64,000 nucleotides of DNA from Paenibacillus xerothermodurans (GCF_002220865.2 NZ_NHRJ02000010.1:43506-107505), one strand, 5' to 3'. Shown: positions 26,595-36,075, counted from the first letter of the stretch. Notes: generated by a model from the letters alone, not told the origin. A program made the numbers and translations.

Positions 26595-26829
26595 GCTCCA
26601 CGGCCCCTATCACTTCTTCAATGTTCAACCAACCCATGTGATATGCAAGAATACCGATTTTGACGCGTGAGGAGATCCGGCACTTTAATTTGACCGCGGA
26701 TACGATTTCCCCGACCCTGCGCCGGCTGACAAACAGTTTTTTGGCGATTTCGACATCTTTGTAGCCTTTCGCAATGAGGATCGCCACTTCCTTTTCCTTC
26801 TCACTCAATGCAGGACTCATAGATATCAC
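26569..26829 (-). CDS. LuxR-type (GerE) helix-turn-helix regulator
   Basis: The 86-residue protein is a bare LuxR C-terminal DNA-binding domain (LSEKEKEVAILIAKGYKDVE, then IAKKLFVSRRRVGEI) without any receiver or sensor domain. It is the first gene of the leftward lanthipeptide operon and overlaps lanT by 26 bases, so it probably activates or times the cluster. How its activity is controlled cannot be seen. GerE, a similar free-standing domain, acts in sporulation; a growth-phase role is only a guess. Confidence 0.85.
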   Translation of the reverse strand: MISMSPALSEKEKEVAILIAKGYKDVEIAKKLFVSRRRVGEIVSAVKLKCRISSRVKIGILAYHMGWLNIEEVIGAVEHEEKSTVY

Positions 26830-27426
26830 TCTTCTCCCGAATTGTCAGTTTGTTAACATAATTGAACTCCTCCAAGCAAGCTGCTTCCATAGAAACAATG
26901 CTGCTTCGATAGCGACGATTATCAACCCTTGAATGATGGCAGCTCAGAATGAGTTGCCGCTTGCTTCATAGCAACCCTCCCAATTCAGGATACGAATAGA
27001 ATACTGGTAAAATATTTTCTGAGTGTTAAAGTAAGGAAAATATTATGTTTTCTGTAATTCGCAGCTTATCTAGGAACTGAGAAAAGGACAGGGTGACGGG
27101 GGACACATAAACGGAATATGATTGATGGGCAATTGACAGTGAGGTTGAGAGATTCCGTGGCGAAGTTCATGCAGAGTGCTGCGATAATAATGTAACGCAT
27201 TATGTAAAAGACCTGGGGGTGATGTGCTGCAGAATGCCGACCAAGTGCCGACTGGCACAGCACCAGTAATTGAAGGCGGGGGATGCCTTCTTCCATCGGC
27301 TATTGTCTGTAGGAGTATTGAATTAATGGCGTTTTTTCAGGCGCTGCATAGCAAGGCGGACGCTAACACTGCTGCTGAGGATAGCACCGCCCGTGTTGAC
27401 CGATTTACGATTTATCGCCGTGTTCC
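26830..27426. other. Regulatory gap upstream of the lanthipeptide operon
   Basis: No supported gene is seen. The AT-rich part at 26980-27060 holds an inverted repeat and probably the operon promoter. The remainder up to the small gene at 27427 shows only short open frames without ribosome sites. Confidence 0.4.
27011..27044. repeat. Inverted repeat, possible operator
   Basis: AATATTTTC (27011-27019) and GAAAATATT (27036-27044) are perfect 9-base arms 16 bases apart, about 185 bases upstream of the LuxR-type gene. The spacing places the arms about 2.4 helical turns apart, which fits a dimeric regulator; the binder is unknown. Confidence 0.4.
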
Positions 27427-27615
27427 TCATTTCCGTAAGTTATGCTGATCGATCATCCTGTTCTGCTGATCCATGTGCTTGTTCGTTCCGGTTGCTTTTT
27501 CATCTTTACGGGTCGGGTGCTCTGCGTCCGCCATGCTTTCGACAAACGACTTCAGATTCGCGGTTGCACCCGCTGTGCCATTGCTTACTGGCGTCTTCTT
27601 TTGGTCGTTAACCAT
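27427..27615 (-). CDS. Small hydrophilic hypothetical protein
   Basis: The 62-residue protein is rich in Lys, Asn, Gln and Asp, with no membrane segment (starts MVNDQKKTPVSNG, ends IDQHNLRK). The ATG at 27615 follows AGGAGGTGGCTGGGCA, so the longer frame from 27645 is rejected. It lies alone between the natural-product region and the glycosidase operon, after the latter's terminator. The composition resembles small spore-associated proteins, but I do not recognise the family. Confidence 0.6.
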   Translation of the reverse strand: MVNDQKKTPVSNGTAGATANLKSFVESMADAEHPTRKDEKATGTNKHMDQQNRMIDQHNLRK

Positions 27616-27678
27616 TGCCCAGCCACCTCCTAATTTAGAATTCAACCATTATTAACCTTTTTTAGCGGAGTCTAACCA

Positions 27679-27718
27679 CAAAAAAACCGTGACGACAAAA
27701 AAGATTCGTCAACGGTTT
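27679..27718 (-). terminator. Terminator of the GH2/GH43 operon
   Basis: On the minus strand AACCGTTGACGA pairs with TCGTCACGGTT (one bulged base) and is followed by seven T. It ends the leftward glycosidase operon about 20 bases after the epimerase stop. Confidence 0.8.
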
Positions 27719-27736
27719 AATTACACTCAGCCCGAT

Positions 27737-28729
27737 CTACCTCTTGATACAATACAACCGGCTCGTTTCCTCCCAAATCTCTCCACGTTCGAGAGAAAAC
27801 AATCCTTTTTTCTCAGACGGGAGCTGTACGTTGGGAGCATTCACCAAATTCACTTGCGGCTCAGGACAAAAGAAGCCTTCCGTCGCGCCGTTGTTCCAAA
27901 TCATCCACTGCTTATAGGAAGTCCCCACGTCGTACACTAGCGTGACCCCCTCGCGGGCGTCTGTGAGTTCCATGCGGTTGCGGCCGTTGTCTGGCTGTGC
28001 TGTATAGTGATTGTCCATCGGTTCGAAGAATGGTGAGATGCCTGCCACGCGCATCCGCTCTTCATCTGCTGTTAACGGCACGTGCTGACCGGTCGGCAGC
28101 ATCCTCTCGTTCAACTCCCAGCGTTCACCGATCGTCATTCGGAAGCTGTAATCGGCCGCCGCACTGCCGGATGCAAACGGGGCGTTCACGGCTGTATGAA
28201 AGGCCAATAGACAAGGCATCGGTTCTTCGCCATTGTTGCGTATCATCACCTGCTGCTGGAGCCCGTCTTCACTAAGCATGTAGCGCAGCTTGAAGGTAAA
28301 TAAATGAGGGAAAAATCTATAGACGGGATGCTCTTCCGTGACATCCAGGCGAAGCACAACGAAACTCTCGCTCCTATTCACCCCCTGCTCCTCCACCATC
28401 CACGGAATGTTATACAAAAAACCGTGCAAATGGTTTCCGGTGCTCTCCTCATTCACCGGGAATATGTACTGTCTCCCGTTCCATTCGAAGCGCCCGTCTT
28501 CATATCTGTTGGGCGGAAATAACACAGGAATGCCGTGAATCATTGGGTTCTTGCGAAAAGCCTCCATCTCTTCAGGCGCCGGCTCGTGCAAGAACCGGTA
28601 CCCGGCCGAATTATCCCGAAAAGCAACCAAGTTCGCTCCAATGTGAGGAAGTACCACAGCCTCATAACGCCCGGCCGTTAACCAGACAGCCTTCTCCCCG
28701 TGAAACGATTTTTCATGGACCGCCGCCAA
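27737..28729 (-). CDS. Aldose 1-epimerase family protein
   Basis: A galactose-mutarotase-fold protein of about 330 residues. GIPVLFPPNRYEDGRF and GNHLHGFLYNIPW carry the conserved substrate-binding Arg and His residues. It would convert alpha and beta anomers of a hexose in the cytoplasm. It is the last gene of the operon after GH43 and GH2, consistent with handling the sugar they release. The start is probably the TTG at 28729, 9 bases after GAGAGGAG; a TTG at 28738 abuts that site. Confidence 0.85.
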   Translation of the reverse strand: MAAVHEKSFHGEKAVWLTAGRYEAVVLPHIGANLVAFRDNSAGYRFLHEPAPEEMEAFRKNPMIHGIPVLFPPNRYEDGRFEWNGRQYIFPVNEESTGNHLHGFLYNIPWMVEEQGVNRSESFVVLRLDVTEEHPVYRFFPHLFTFKLRYMLSEDGLQQQVMIRNNGEEPMPCLLAFHTAVNAPFASGSAAADYSFRMTIGERWELNERMLPTGQHVPLTADEERMRVAGISPFFEPMDNHYTAQPDNGRNRMELTDAREGVTLVYDVGTSYKQWMIWNNGATEGFFCPEPQVNLVNAPNVQLPSEKKGLFSLERGEIWEETSRLYCIKR

Positions 28730-28794
28730 TAATACCAACTCCTCTCATTTGTTACTACAACAGCAAGCCGTTGTGGTGTGCCGCATCAGCGATA

Positions 28795-29733
28795 CTACAA
28801 TGTCAAACCGGTGTCGGTTTCCCGGACCGGCAAAAACAACGGCCGTTCCTGGCCGTGAGGTGTATCCGGATAATGCGTGCAAATCATTAAACGTCCGCCG
28901 AAATCCCGAAACAAGCTCGAATGCCCTGCATTGCGGTCCATAAGCAAGTCGTCGTCATGGGTCCATGGCCCCTCCATCCTGCCGACGACGCAACGCGCGG
29001 TGGCCACCGTGTAACCGCCGAGACCCTGATCGCCGCTGCATCCAGGTTTCGAGTAGCTTGACCAGAGAAGCACTAAGTGCCCATTGCGAGCGTTGTATAA
29101 AAATGGGGCGTCTGTAAGATACCCTTGTTTCTCTATCCGCGGATCGCCGAACACACGGATCCACGGCATGTGCGCGGCATTCAAGATCGTCACCGGTTCA
29201 CCGAAGGATGATTTCAGATCATGAGTCAAGCGCAGCCCCTCGATTCGGCCATCATACAACTCGGTCCACTCGTGGCAGTATACAATCCACCGTTGCCCTT
29301 CTTTGTCCTCATAGTACGTTCCGTCCAGACATTCGCTGCCGGGCAAAGTGACCGGACCTTCGCTGTGAACGCGGTAAGGGCCTGCCGGGTGATCGGCCAC
29401 AAGAATCCCTGTACCGCGGTTTTCGCCAATGCCGCCTTTGAAAGAGGCGAACATATAAAATCGCCCGTCTACTTCAAATACTTCAGGCGCCCAGTAATGC
29501 CGCACACCCCAAAAGCCTTTCGGCGGTTCGAATGCCGCGTAGGGTCCGGTCCACTCGGCTAAGTCGGTGCTCACGTACACCTCGAAGAGCGGATCCTTAT
29601 CCCCGCATCCGTCTGCGAACGTGGTGCCGAACAGATAGTATTTTTGCTCTTTCTCATAGGTGAACACAAAAGGGTCGCGCATATGGATGTCGCTTGTTTT
29701 TACCGTTTTTATGGTGCGAAACCCTGGCTTCAT
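28795..29733 (-). CDS. GH43-like glycoside hydrolase
   Basis: The 312-residue protein has the five-bladed propeller pattern of GH43-type enzymes. HMRDPFVFTYEKEQKYYLFG begins the first blade with the expected catalytic base Asp, HYWAPEVFEVDGRFYMFAS follows, and an acidic residue in ECLDGTYYED is the likely acid catalyst. Members cut arabinose, xylose or galactose from plant polysaccharides. No signal peptide is seen, so it acts on imported oligosaccharides. CAGGAGTGACAGCCG precedes the ATG and overlaps the GH2 gene end, so the genes are coupled. Substrate not determinable. Confidence 0.85.
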   Translation of the reverse strand: MKPGFRTIKTVKTSDIHMRDPFVFTYEKEQKYYLFGTTFADGCGDKDPLFEVYVSTDLAEWTGPYAAFEPPKGFWGVRHYWAPEVFEVDGRFYMFASFKGGIGENRGTGILVADHPAGPYRVHSEGPVTLPGSECLDGTYYEDKEGQRWIVYCHEWTELYDGRIEGLRLTHDLKSSFGEPVTILNAAHMPWIRVFGDPRIEKQGYLTDAPFLYNARNGHLVLLWSSYSKPGCSGDQGLGGYTVATARCVVGRMEGPWTHDDDLLMDRNAGHSSLFRDFGGRLMICTHYPDTPHGQERPLFLPVRETDTGLTL

Positions 29734-29739
29734 CGGCTG

Positions 29740-31572
29740 TCACTCCTGTCCGCTGAACGAAGGATCGGTGATGGTGGTTAGATGCCAGAGAGAGTTGATT
29801 TTTCTAATCTGTTCGATATCGCATTTAGGCTGCCTGTCATACGTCAATAAGCCGTTTATTTCCTGCTCGACATCGGTGAGCTGGGTGTAGCAAAAACCGT
29901 GAATCGCTTGCGACGCATACACCGCCTCAATCACGCGCCGATATTCGCGCAAGAAGTCCTCGCCGGTAGTTACCGATGTGTAGCCCCATCCCTTGTCTGA
30001 ATCCGAATCCGCACCGGCACGGTAAGCTATCCCGCCGAACTCGGTCAACAAAATCGGTTCACCCCGGTGTGAGAATCCGTTTGCGTAGACTCCCCTGCGG
30101 GCCGGCCGGGATCTGAGAATGTGCTCCTTTGTCGACAGAGATTGTTTGAAATAGGCGTATTTGTCCGTTTCCTCAGGTTCGCCATGATTATAATTATGCA
30201 CCGCGCAAATATCCGATTGCGTCAGCTCCCAGCCGTCGTTGGAAATGACCGGCCGCGTAGGGTCGAGTGATTTGATCAGATGATACATAGCCAGGCTGTG
30301 GTGCTGCTGCTGGCGGTCGTGGCTCACGAGCGGAACTCCCCAGCTCTCATTCAGCGGCACCCAAGCGACTAGGCTGGGATGGTTGAAATCACGCTCCATG
30401 ATTTCCATCCATTCGCGGGTCAGACGGCCCACGGCATCCGTGGAGTATGACGGGCTAGCCGGACACTCTCCCCAGACGAGAAAGCCGAGACGATCGGCCC
30501 AATACAGGAAGCGGGGATCTTCCACCTTCTGGTGCTTACGGCAGCCGTTGAAGCCCATCGCTTTCGCCAGCTCCACATCCTTGCGCAGAGCCTCGTCGCT
30601 TGGCGCGGTGAGAAGCCCCTCCGGCCAATAACCCTGATCGAGGACAAGCTTCTGGTAATACGGTTTATTGTTCAGGTATACCATGCCGTGCTCAGTGTGG
30701 ATTTTACGTAATCCGAAGTACGACTGCAGCTGGTCAAGCGTCTGATCGTCCTGTTTCAAAGTCAATGTGACGTCAAACAAATTTGGGTTCTCCGGCGTCC
30801 ACGTCCATCCGTCGTGATGGAACGGCGTTCTAAAAATGTTTCGATTCAACAAATCGTAAGCCCTTTTGGTGAACCGCTCCTGCACCGCAATCGTGTCTGT
30901 GACCACTTTCACACCTTTAAATGAAATGTCCACCTCAAGCACACAATTCGCATATGAACCCTTTGTTTCAAAGGATAAAATGACTTCGCCGCGGTCAAGA
31001 TCCGGCTGCCATCGCACTTTGTCTACACGAGTCTCATCCACAGCTTCCAACCATACCGTCTGCCAAATCCCTGTCGTACGTGTGTACCAGATGGCAGCGG
31101 GCTGCTCGATCCAGTACTGTTTACCGCGCGGAATGGTTTCGTCGGTGGAGGGATCTTCCACACGCACCGTTACTTCCTCTTCACTCCAGTTCAGCTCCTC
31201 TGTGATATCGAATTGAAACGGGGTGTGCCCTCCCTCATGCATCCCCACATACTTCCCGTTCACATAAACAAAAGCCCGGTAATCTACTGCTCCGAAGTGC
31301 AGCAGCACCCGTTTGCCCTGCCAGTGCCGGTCTACAGAAAACTTGCGCTTATACCATACGATGTCATGAAACGACGGATCGTTGATGCCGCTGAGCGGCG
31401 TCTGATAGGCAAACGGCACTTCAATCGTGCTTGAAAGGCTCCTCGTCGGGGCAAACCATTTGTCAAAAGCCCCCTTGTCATCGTCATCGAAATCAAACTG
31501 CCAGGTTCCGTTAAGATGCTGCCAATCCTCTCTAACAAGCTGCGGTCTAGGATATTCGGTGCGTAATGTCAT
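29740..31572 (-). CDS. GH2 family glycosidase (beta-galactosidase/glucuronidase type)
   Basis: The 610-residue enzyme has the GH2 layout: an N-terminal jelly-roll domain (REDWQHLNGTWQFDFDDDDK), an immunoglobulin-like domain, then the catalytic barrel. The acid/base Glu lies in WVPLNESWGVPL (about residue 408) and the nucleophile in PILLTEFGGIAYRAG (about residue 510). At this length it resembles beta-glucuronidase-like members more than LacZ. It lacks a signal peptide. It follows the importer genes and precedes GH43, so the operon likely imports an oligosaccharide and breaks it down inside. Confidence 0.92.
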   Translation of the reverse strand: MTLRTEYPRPQLVREDWQHLNGTWQFDFDDDDKGAFDKWFAPTRSLSSTIEVPFAYQTPLSGINDPSFHDIVWYKRKFSVDRHWQGKRVLLHFGAVDYRAFVYVNGKYVGMHEGGHTPFQFDITEELNWSEEEVTVRVEDPSTDETIPRGKQYWIEQPAAIWYTRTTGIWQTVWLEAVDETRVDKVRWQPDLDRGEVILSFETKGSYANCVLEVDISFKGVKVVTDTIAVQERFTKRAYDLLNRNIFRTPFHHDGWTWTPENPNLFDVTLTLKQDDQTLDQLQSYFGLRKIHTEHGMVYLNNKPYYQKLVLDQGYWPEGLLTAPSDEALRKDVELAKAMGFNGCRKHQKVEDPRFLYWADRLGFLVWGECPASPSYSTDAVGRLTREWMEIMERDFNHPSLVAWVPLNESWGVPLVSHDRQQQHHSLAMYHLIKSLDPTRPVISNDGWELTQSDICAVHNYNHGEPEETDKYAYFKQSLSTKEHILRSRPARRGVYANGFSHRGEPILLTEFGGIAYRAGADSDSDKGWGYTSVTTGEDFLREYRRVIEAVYASQAIHGFCYTQLTDVEQEINGLLTYDRQPKCDIEQIRKINSLWHLTTITDPSFSGQE

Positions 31573-31596
31573 TGGACAAATCTCCCATCTTATTAA

Positions 31597-32430
31597 TTAT
31601 TTGATACCGGAGCCGGTGACCCCTTTGACAAAAAAGCGGTTGGTAAACAGAAATATGATCAGTGCGGGCAGCGTGGCGATCAAGGTAGAAGCCATCATTT
31701 TAGCCGGATTAACAAAGTTCGCCCCTTGGATCAGGCTCGCCAAGCCTGTTGTCACAGTTTTCATTTCCGGAGAATTGACAACAAGCAGCGGCCACAAGTA
31801 GTCATTGTAAATGTTCAAAAAGGTAATGACGGTCAGCGTCAGAATGGCGGGTCGCACGGTCGGGAATATGACCGAAACCAATATGCGCCATTGATTTGCG
31901 CCATCCAGGTGTGCCGCTTCCTCAAGCTCCTTCGGGAACGACAGCAAGAAGTTGTAGATCAGAAATACCCCCAGCGTCCCTGCAGAGTAAGGAAAAATAA
32001 GCGGAACATATGTGTCGGTGAGATTAAGCATTTTGAAAATATAGAATGAAGGGAAAAGAGTAACGATGCCTGGGATCGTCAACGCTCCGACAATCATAAT
32101 CAACACCAGCTTCTTGCCGGGAAAATCCAACCGGGCTAACGAATACGCGGCGAGCACGTCAACAAATACGACAAACAAGGTACCTGCAACAGTCACTAAA
32201 GCCGTATTGATAATCCATCGATCGATCGGTGCATCCCCGGTGTCAGAAAACAGCTGTACATAATTCTCCAAGGTCCAGGTGTACGGGATCAATGAAGAGC
32301 TCGCCATAGCTTCACCGAGCGTCTTGAACGAAGTGAAAATCATCCAAAGGATCGGTACCAAAAACACCAGCCCCAACACGGTGGCGGCCACGATATTCAG
32401 GATGGAAGCCAAGCTCCGATGTTTGCGCAT
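31597..32430 (-). CDS. Carbohydrate ABC transporter permease (MalG type)
   Basis: The 277-residue CUT1 permease has six predicted membrane segments, EAA motif LEEAAHLDGANQWRILVSVI and the C-terminal VTGSGIK. AAAGGAGAGGAAGAT precedes the start. It pairs with the permease at 32444-33346 in the operon regulator, binding protein, permease, permease, GH2, GH43, epimerase. Confidence 0.92.
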   Translation of the reverse strand: MRKHRSLASILNIVAATVLGLVFLVPILWMIFTSFKTLGEAMASSSLIPYTWTLENYVQLFSDTGDAPIDRWIINTALVTVAGTLFVVFVDVLAAYSLARLDFPGKKLVLIMIVGALTIPGIVTLFPSFYIFKMLNLTDTYVPLIFPYSAGTLGVFLIYNFLLSFPKELEEAAHLDGANQWRILVSVIFPTVRPAILTLTVITFLNIYNDYLWPLLVVNSPEMKTVTTGLASLIQGANFVNPAKMMASTLIATLPALIIFLFTNRFFVKGVTGSGIK

Positions 32431-32443
32431 ATCTTCCTCTCCT

Positions 32444-33346
32444 TTACTTATGATTCTTGTAAGACAAAAAATACTGCGCGCCGGTTACCACCATCATAAT
32501 GAGGCCCATTAATATAGCCATAGCGGAACCCATGCCAAGCTGGTTCATGTCGAAGACGGCACGCTGGATGCCCATAATGAGCGTGTTCGTGGACTCCGAC
32601 GGCCCCCCGGCCGTGATCAGCTTCGTCTGTCCGAACAGGTTGAACGATGCAATAATGGTTGTCATCACGATAAAAATGCCCACATTGCGTATCTCCGGCA
32701 GCGTGATGGCAAAGAACTTGGTGAATCCGCCCGCTCCGTCCAAGTCAGCGGCTTCATAGACCGTCCCATCCACTTCATCGATAGCGTTGATGAACAGCAT
32801 CATGTTGAATCCAATAGTCCACCACACTGTTGCGATCAATATCGTAATCCATGCGAAAGGCTGAGAATTCAGCCACTGCACCGGCTCGCCCAGCCCCAAA
32901 GACACCGCCGCGCTATTGATAAACCCGCCGTTTTCGTTAAACAGCCAACGGAAGACCGCCGATACGGCCGTCACCGAAACGGAGTAGGAGAGAAAGAAAA
33001 CCGTCCGGTAAATCGACTTGAGTCGTGTGGGGAGCTTATCGATCATAAGCGCCAGGCCCAAGCTGATCAGCACTAACGGAGGCACACTGAGCACCACGAA
33101 CAACAACGTGTTTTTCAGCGTATTTACAAACAATTCATTGTAAATGTCTCCGGGAGTGAGCAGACTTTTATAGTTATCCAGACCGACAAACGTGTGCTTT
33201 CCGCTGGCGATATTCCACTCGTATAAACTCACTATGAGGCCGTATACGAGGGGAAGCAGCCAAAACAGGACGAAGCAAATGACGAAGGGAGAAACAAACA
33301 AATAAGCCCATTTGATGGATTGTGTTTTGCTTTTCACACGGATCAC
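32444..33346 (-). CDS. Carbohydrate ABC transporter permease (MalF type)
   Basis: The 300-residue partner permease has a cytoplasmic basic start (MIRVKSKTQSIKWAYLFVSP) and six predicted membrane segments. The EAA loop reads VYEAADLDGAGGFTKFFAIT, and LITAGGPSESTNTL is the usual loop before the last segments. It lies 13 bases upstream of the second permease. An ATPase is not encoded here, so a shared MsmX-type subunit is expected. Confidence 0.92.
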   Translation of the reverse strand: MIRVKSKTQSIKWAYLFVSPFVICFVLFWLLPLVYGLIVSLYEWNIASGKHTFVGLDNYKSLLTPGDIYNELFVNTLKNTLLFVVLSVPPLVLISLGLALMIDKLPTRLKSIYRTVFFLSYSVSVTAVSAVFRWLFNENGGFINSAAVSLGLGEPVQWLNSQPFAWITILIATVWWTIGFNMMLFINAIDEVDGTVYEAADLDGAGGFTKFFAITLPEIRNVGIFIVMTTIIASFNLFGQTKLITAGGPSESTNTLIMGIQRAVFDMNQLGMGSAMAILMGLIMMVVTGAQYFLSYKNHK

Positions 33347-33423
33347 TCCAACAACTTAGAGTAAAAAACGGGCTCTGTGGGGATGACTTGTTCATCTCCG
33401 TTTCACAGAGCGCTTGCACGATG

Positions 33424-34707
33424 TTACTTGCCAGGTTCTGTCGCCGCTATTTGCTGCGCGCGTTTCGTAGCCGTTTCGAGTTCTTTCATCAGCTGATCTT
33501 TGGTCATGTTGGGCGTAGACACCATTTTGCTGAATACTGTTTCGTTCAAATAACGTATTTGCTCTCCGAATTGGTAAACAAAAGGGGCTTTGATGAATGA
33601 AGCAAATTGCTGCTGATTCACATAAGAGAGCGGGTATTTGTCCTTGTTCTGAACGATAAAGTCCATAGTTGGCTTATGCACCGGGGCTTGTCCGGCTTCC
33701 GCCCAGTGGATCAGGTTCTGAGGCGTGTACATATAGCGCAAGAACTCGGCTATACCGTCAAGCACCTGCTGATCCTGTGCCTTAGCGGACACCGCGATCG
33801 TATGCGAGTTCCCATAGGTGGCCGGCTTTTTACCCAGCATCGGAACTGCCGCGATGCCCAGTTGATCGCCATATTTTTGCTTTGCCGCGCTATAATACCA
33901 TGGGCCTGTCACCGCCACCGCCGTTTTGACCGATGCATTCGAGTCTTTCGCTTCTTTCATAAAAGCTTGAAACTCTCCGTCCACACCAAGCCCAGCCGGC
34001 GACAAGCGATCCGCGTGGATCATTTTATTGAACGTAAGCAGGGCGTCGGCAAACTCAGGCTGGCTGAAGTTCAAATAGTTATCCTGCTGCAATTCAATCC
34101 CGTTTTGCGCGGCTATTGTCATCATGTAGAACTCCACTAATCCGCTGGACGGAACGCCGAGAGCATACAAATTTTTATCCTTCGCCTGCAGGCTCGCCTG
34201 GAGCTGAATCAAATCGTCATAAGTTGCCGGAGGCTGTGGAGCCAATGCTTTATCATAAAACATCGTCAAGGGATGAATATCGAGTGGAACCGCATACATC
34301 TTGCTGTCGAGTTTGGCGAGGTTCACGCCAGCCGGGTCGAAATCAGCTTCTTTGAGCCCTGCCTTGTCCATAATCGGCGAAATTTCTTGAATCATGCCGT
34401 CCTGCTTATATGTATGCAGATTGTTGCCGTGGATCACGACCACATCGAAATTTCCGGATTTGAATTTAGTGTAGTGCTCTTTTTCCTGAATTTCCTTTAT
34501 CACGTACTTCTGTTGGGAGCTGTTGAAGCCGTCGGTGATTTTCTTCATGTAAGCGCCATCGCCGCCGGTAAACCCATTGATGAAATTAATCGTAATTGTG
34601 CCGTCCGCACTCTGAGCGGTTCCCTCGTTGGCGGTGCCTCCGTTGGAACAGCCGGTTAGGGCCAAACCGCCGGCTAACGCCATGGCTAACCATTTTTTTC
34701 TTACCAT
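33424..34707 (-). CDS. Extracellular sugar-binding lipoprotein
   Basis: The 427-residue protein starts with a lipoprotein signal (LAMALAGGLALTGC), so the mature form is anchored outside the membrane. TITINFINGFTGGDGAYMKK is the family 1 binding-protein N-terminus. Its start codon overlaps the stop of the ArsR-like regulator (34701-34707), so regulator level and transport are linked in translation. Ligand unknown, but it should match the GH2/GH43 substrates downstream. Confidence 0.92.
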   Translation of the reverse strand: MVRKKWLAMALAGGLALTGCSNGGTANEGTAQSADGTITINFINGFTGGDGAYMKKITDGFNSSQQKYVIKEIQEKEHYTKFKSGNFDVVVIHGNNLHTYKQDGMIQEISPIMDKAGLKEADFDPAGVNLAKLDSKMYAVPLDIHPLTMFYDKALAPQPPATYDDLIQLQASLQAKDKNLYALGVPSSGLVEFYMMTIAAQNGIELQQDNYLNFSQPEFADALLTFNKMIHADRLSPAGLGVDGEFQAFMKEAKDSNASVKTAVAVTGPWYYSAAKQKYGDQLGIAAVPMLGKKPATYGNSHTIAVSAKAQDQQVLDGIAEFLRYMYTPQNLIHWAEAGQAPVHKPTMDFIVQNKDKYPLSYVNQQQFASFIKAPFVYQFGEQIRYLNETVFSKMVSTPNMTKDQLMKELETATKRAQQIAATEPGK

Positions 34708-35696
34708 GTTTTATCATCTCCCGCGTTCTTTTTTTCGTTTCGGTTTACAAAATCCAGCTTCATTTTTAAATCGGTTTCATAATTGCCAAACCTGCTTCCG
34801 AACAAATTGATACCGCCGTCGTTGTGTGCGTCAGGCTTTATGCCAATTCGAACGGTCAGATACGGCTTATCGTCCAACTCCAGCTGTGGGATTGTGACAT
34901 TAGATATTCCGCGCCCGTCGATAAAGGATCCGTCCGAGTTCACGCGCCATGTTTTGAGGAGGCCATACTGTGTGTTCTCGCTGCCCCACCACGCCGGCGT
35001 CAATATCCCTCGTTCCCCGCCAAAATCACCGGGGCTTGTCCAGCTGCCCAACTCCTTCCCGTTAATCCACAAGGTAATGTCTGACGGCCAGTCCAGGTTG
35101 AAGAGAGGTGCCTCCGAGCAAAGCTCCATGGACAATTCCAAATTCTCTATCACGGCGCCGCGTGGCACACGGTTCGGGAACCGATATTCTAAATACCCGC
35201 GGCGGAACCAGATCAGCTGCGCGCTAATTCGCTCAGGTTCGAAAAAGGAGCGCGGCTCATCCATTTCCCCGATGATGGAGTGCTCGCTCAGCAGTCCGCA
35301 GGGACCGGAAACGTGCGAATCTACGAAGTGTCCGATAGGGATGGATACAACTGCGGTAGTTTCCGGCGACCCAGGCCGCAAATGAGAGAAATCGACCACG
35401 ATCCGGCTGTACACCGCGGTGCATACCTTTTGTGTGCCTCGCGTTCCCGGAACCATTTCCGTCTGAATTAATCCGGCTTCCTCCAGCTTGCGGACATTGA
35501 TGGCTGCAGTCGACGCAGGGATGCTGAATCTTTCGGCGATCTCCATGACATTCATCGACTGATGGAGCAGCGTCTTGAATATCTCGGTTCTTAAATCTGT
35601 TGAAAGGGCTTTCGCAATGTTCAAAAAATCATCGATATTGGTTGTGAGGACGCGGTTGAGCTTCTCTTTGTTCGCATAATCTCGTTCGATCTTCAA
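34701..35696 (-). CDS. ArsR-like regulator with a C-terminal sensor domain
   Basis: The 331-residue protein has a winged helix near the N-terminus (NIAKALSTDLRTEIFKTLLH, then SIPASTAAINVRKLEEAGLI). A domain of about 220 residues follows with a beta-rich, carbohydrate-binding look (LEYRFPNRVP, INGKELGSWTSPGDFGG). It probably replaces a LacI repressor as the sugar-responsive switch of this operon. The start is TTG at 35696, 10 bases after AAAGGAGG; a longer frame to 35828 would put this ribosome site inside the gene. A good promoter lies at 35872-35900. Confidence 0.83.
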   Translation of the reverse strand: MKIERDYANKEKLNRVLTTNIDDFLNIAKALSTDLRTEIFKTLLHQSMNVMEIAERFSIPASTAAINVRKLEEAGLIQTEMVPGTRGTQKVCTAVYSRIVVDFSHLRPGSPETTAVVSIPIGHFVDSHVSGPCGLLSEHSIIGEMDEPRSFFEPERISAQLIWFRRGYLEYRFPNRVPRGAVIENLELSMELCSEAPLFNLDWPSDITLWINGKELGSWTSPGDFGGERGILTPAWWGSENTQYGLLKTWRVNSDGSFIDGRGISNVTIPQLELDDKPYLTVRIGIKPDAHNDGGINLFGSRFGNYETDLKMKLDFVNRNEKKNAGDDKTW

Positions 35697-35871
35697 TTGG
35701 TTCGGCCCTCCTTTCACGGGCTGTGGTTGAGGCTCGCTTCTGTCACTGCACAGACTGTATGCCACCGGACAATCAGCAAAGGCGCTGCGGGTGCCATTGC
35801 AACAAGTTTCATTGTGGATTACCGCCAATTTACCTATATCAGACAGTTTTTATTGTTTTGTAACCGTTTTT

Positions 35872-35900
35872 ATTATAATTTATAACAACATTTTCTGCAA
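35872..35900 (-). promoter_or_regulatory. Promoter of the GH2/GH43 operon
   Basis: On the minus strand TTGCAG (35895-35900), a 17-base spacer and a perfect TATAAT (35872-35877) form a sigma-A-type promoter. Downstream, near-repeats of GTTTTTATT in the initially transcribed region may be operator contacts. Confidence 0.65.
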
Positions 35901-36047
35901 TATTTAGATTTTTCTGCTGATAAATTCAATTTGCATCAACAGAAGTTGTTTGTTTGTTTTCGCAACGGCATCTCTCAATACAGTACGTGGCCTGTGCGAT
36001 ACTCAGCCAAGTCGGCAGTGAAGGCATCATCCGGGTGAAACAATACA

Positions 36048-36075
36048 GGCTCTCATCCCTAACAGGACAAGAGCC
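36048..36075 (-). terminator. Weak terminator after the sulfatase gene
   Basis: GGCTCT and AGAGCC pair around a 15-base loop; on the minus strand only TGTATTGTTT follows, so the T-run is poor. Confidence 0.4.

Noticed and set aside
27066..27296. Leftward open frames upstream of the LuxR-type gene
   Set aside because: Low-complexity, proline- and cysteine-rich translations with no ribosome site.
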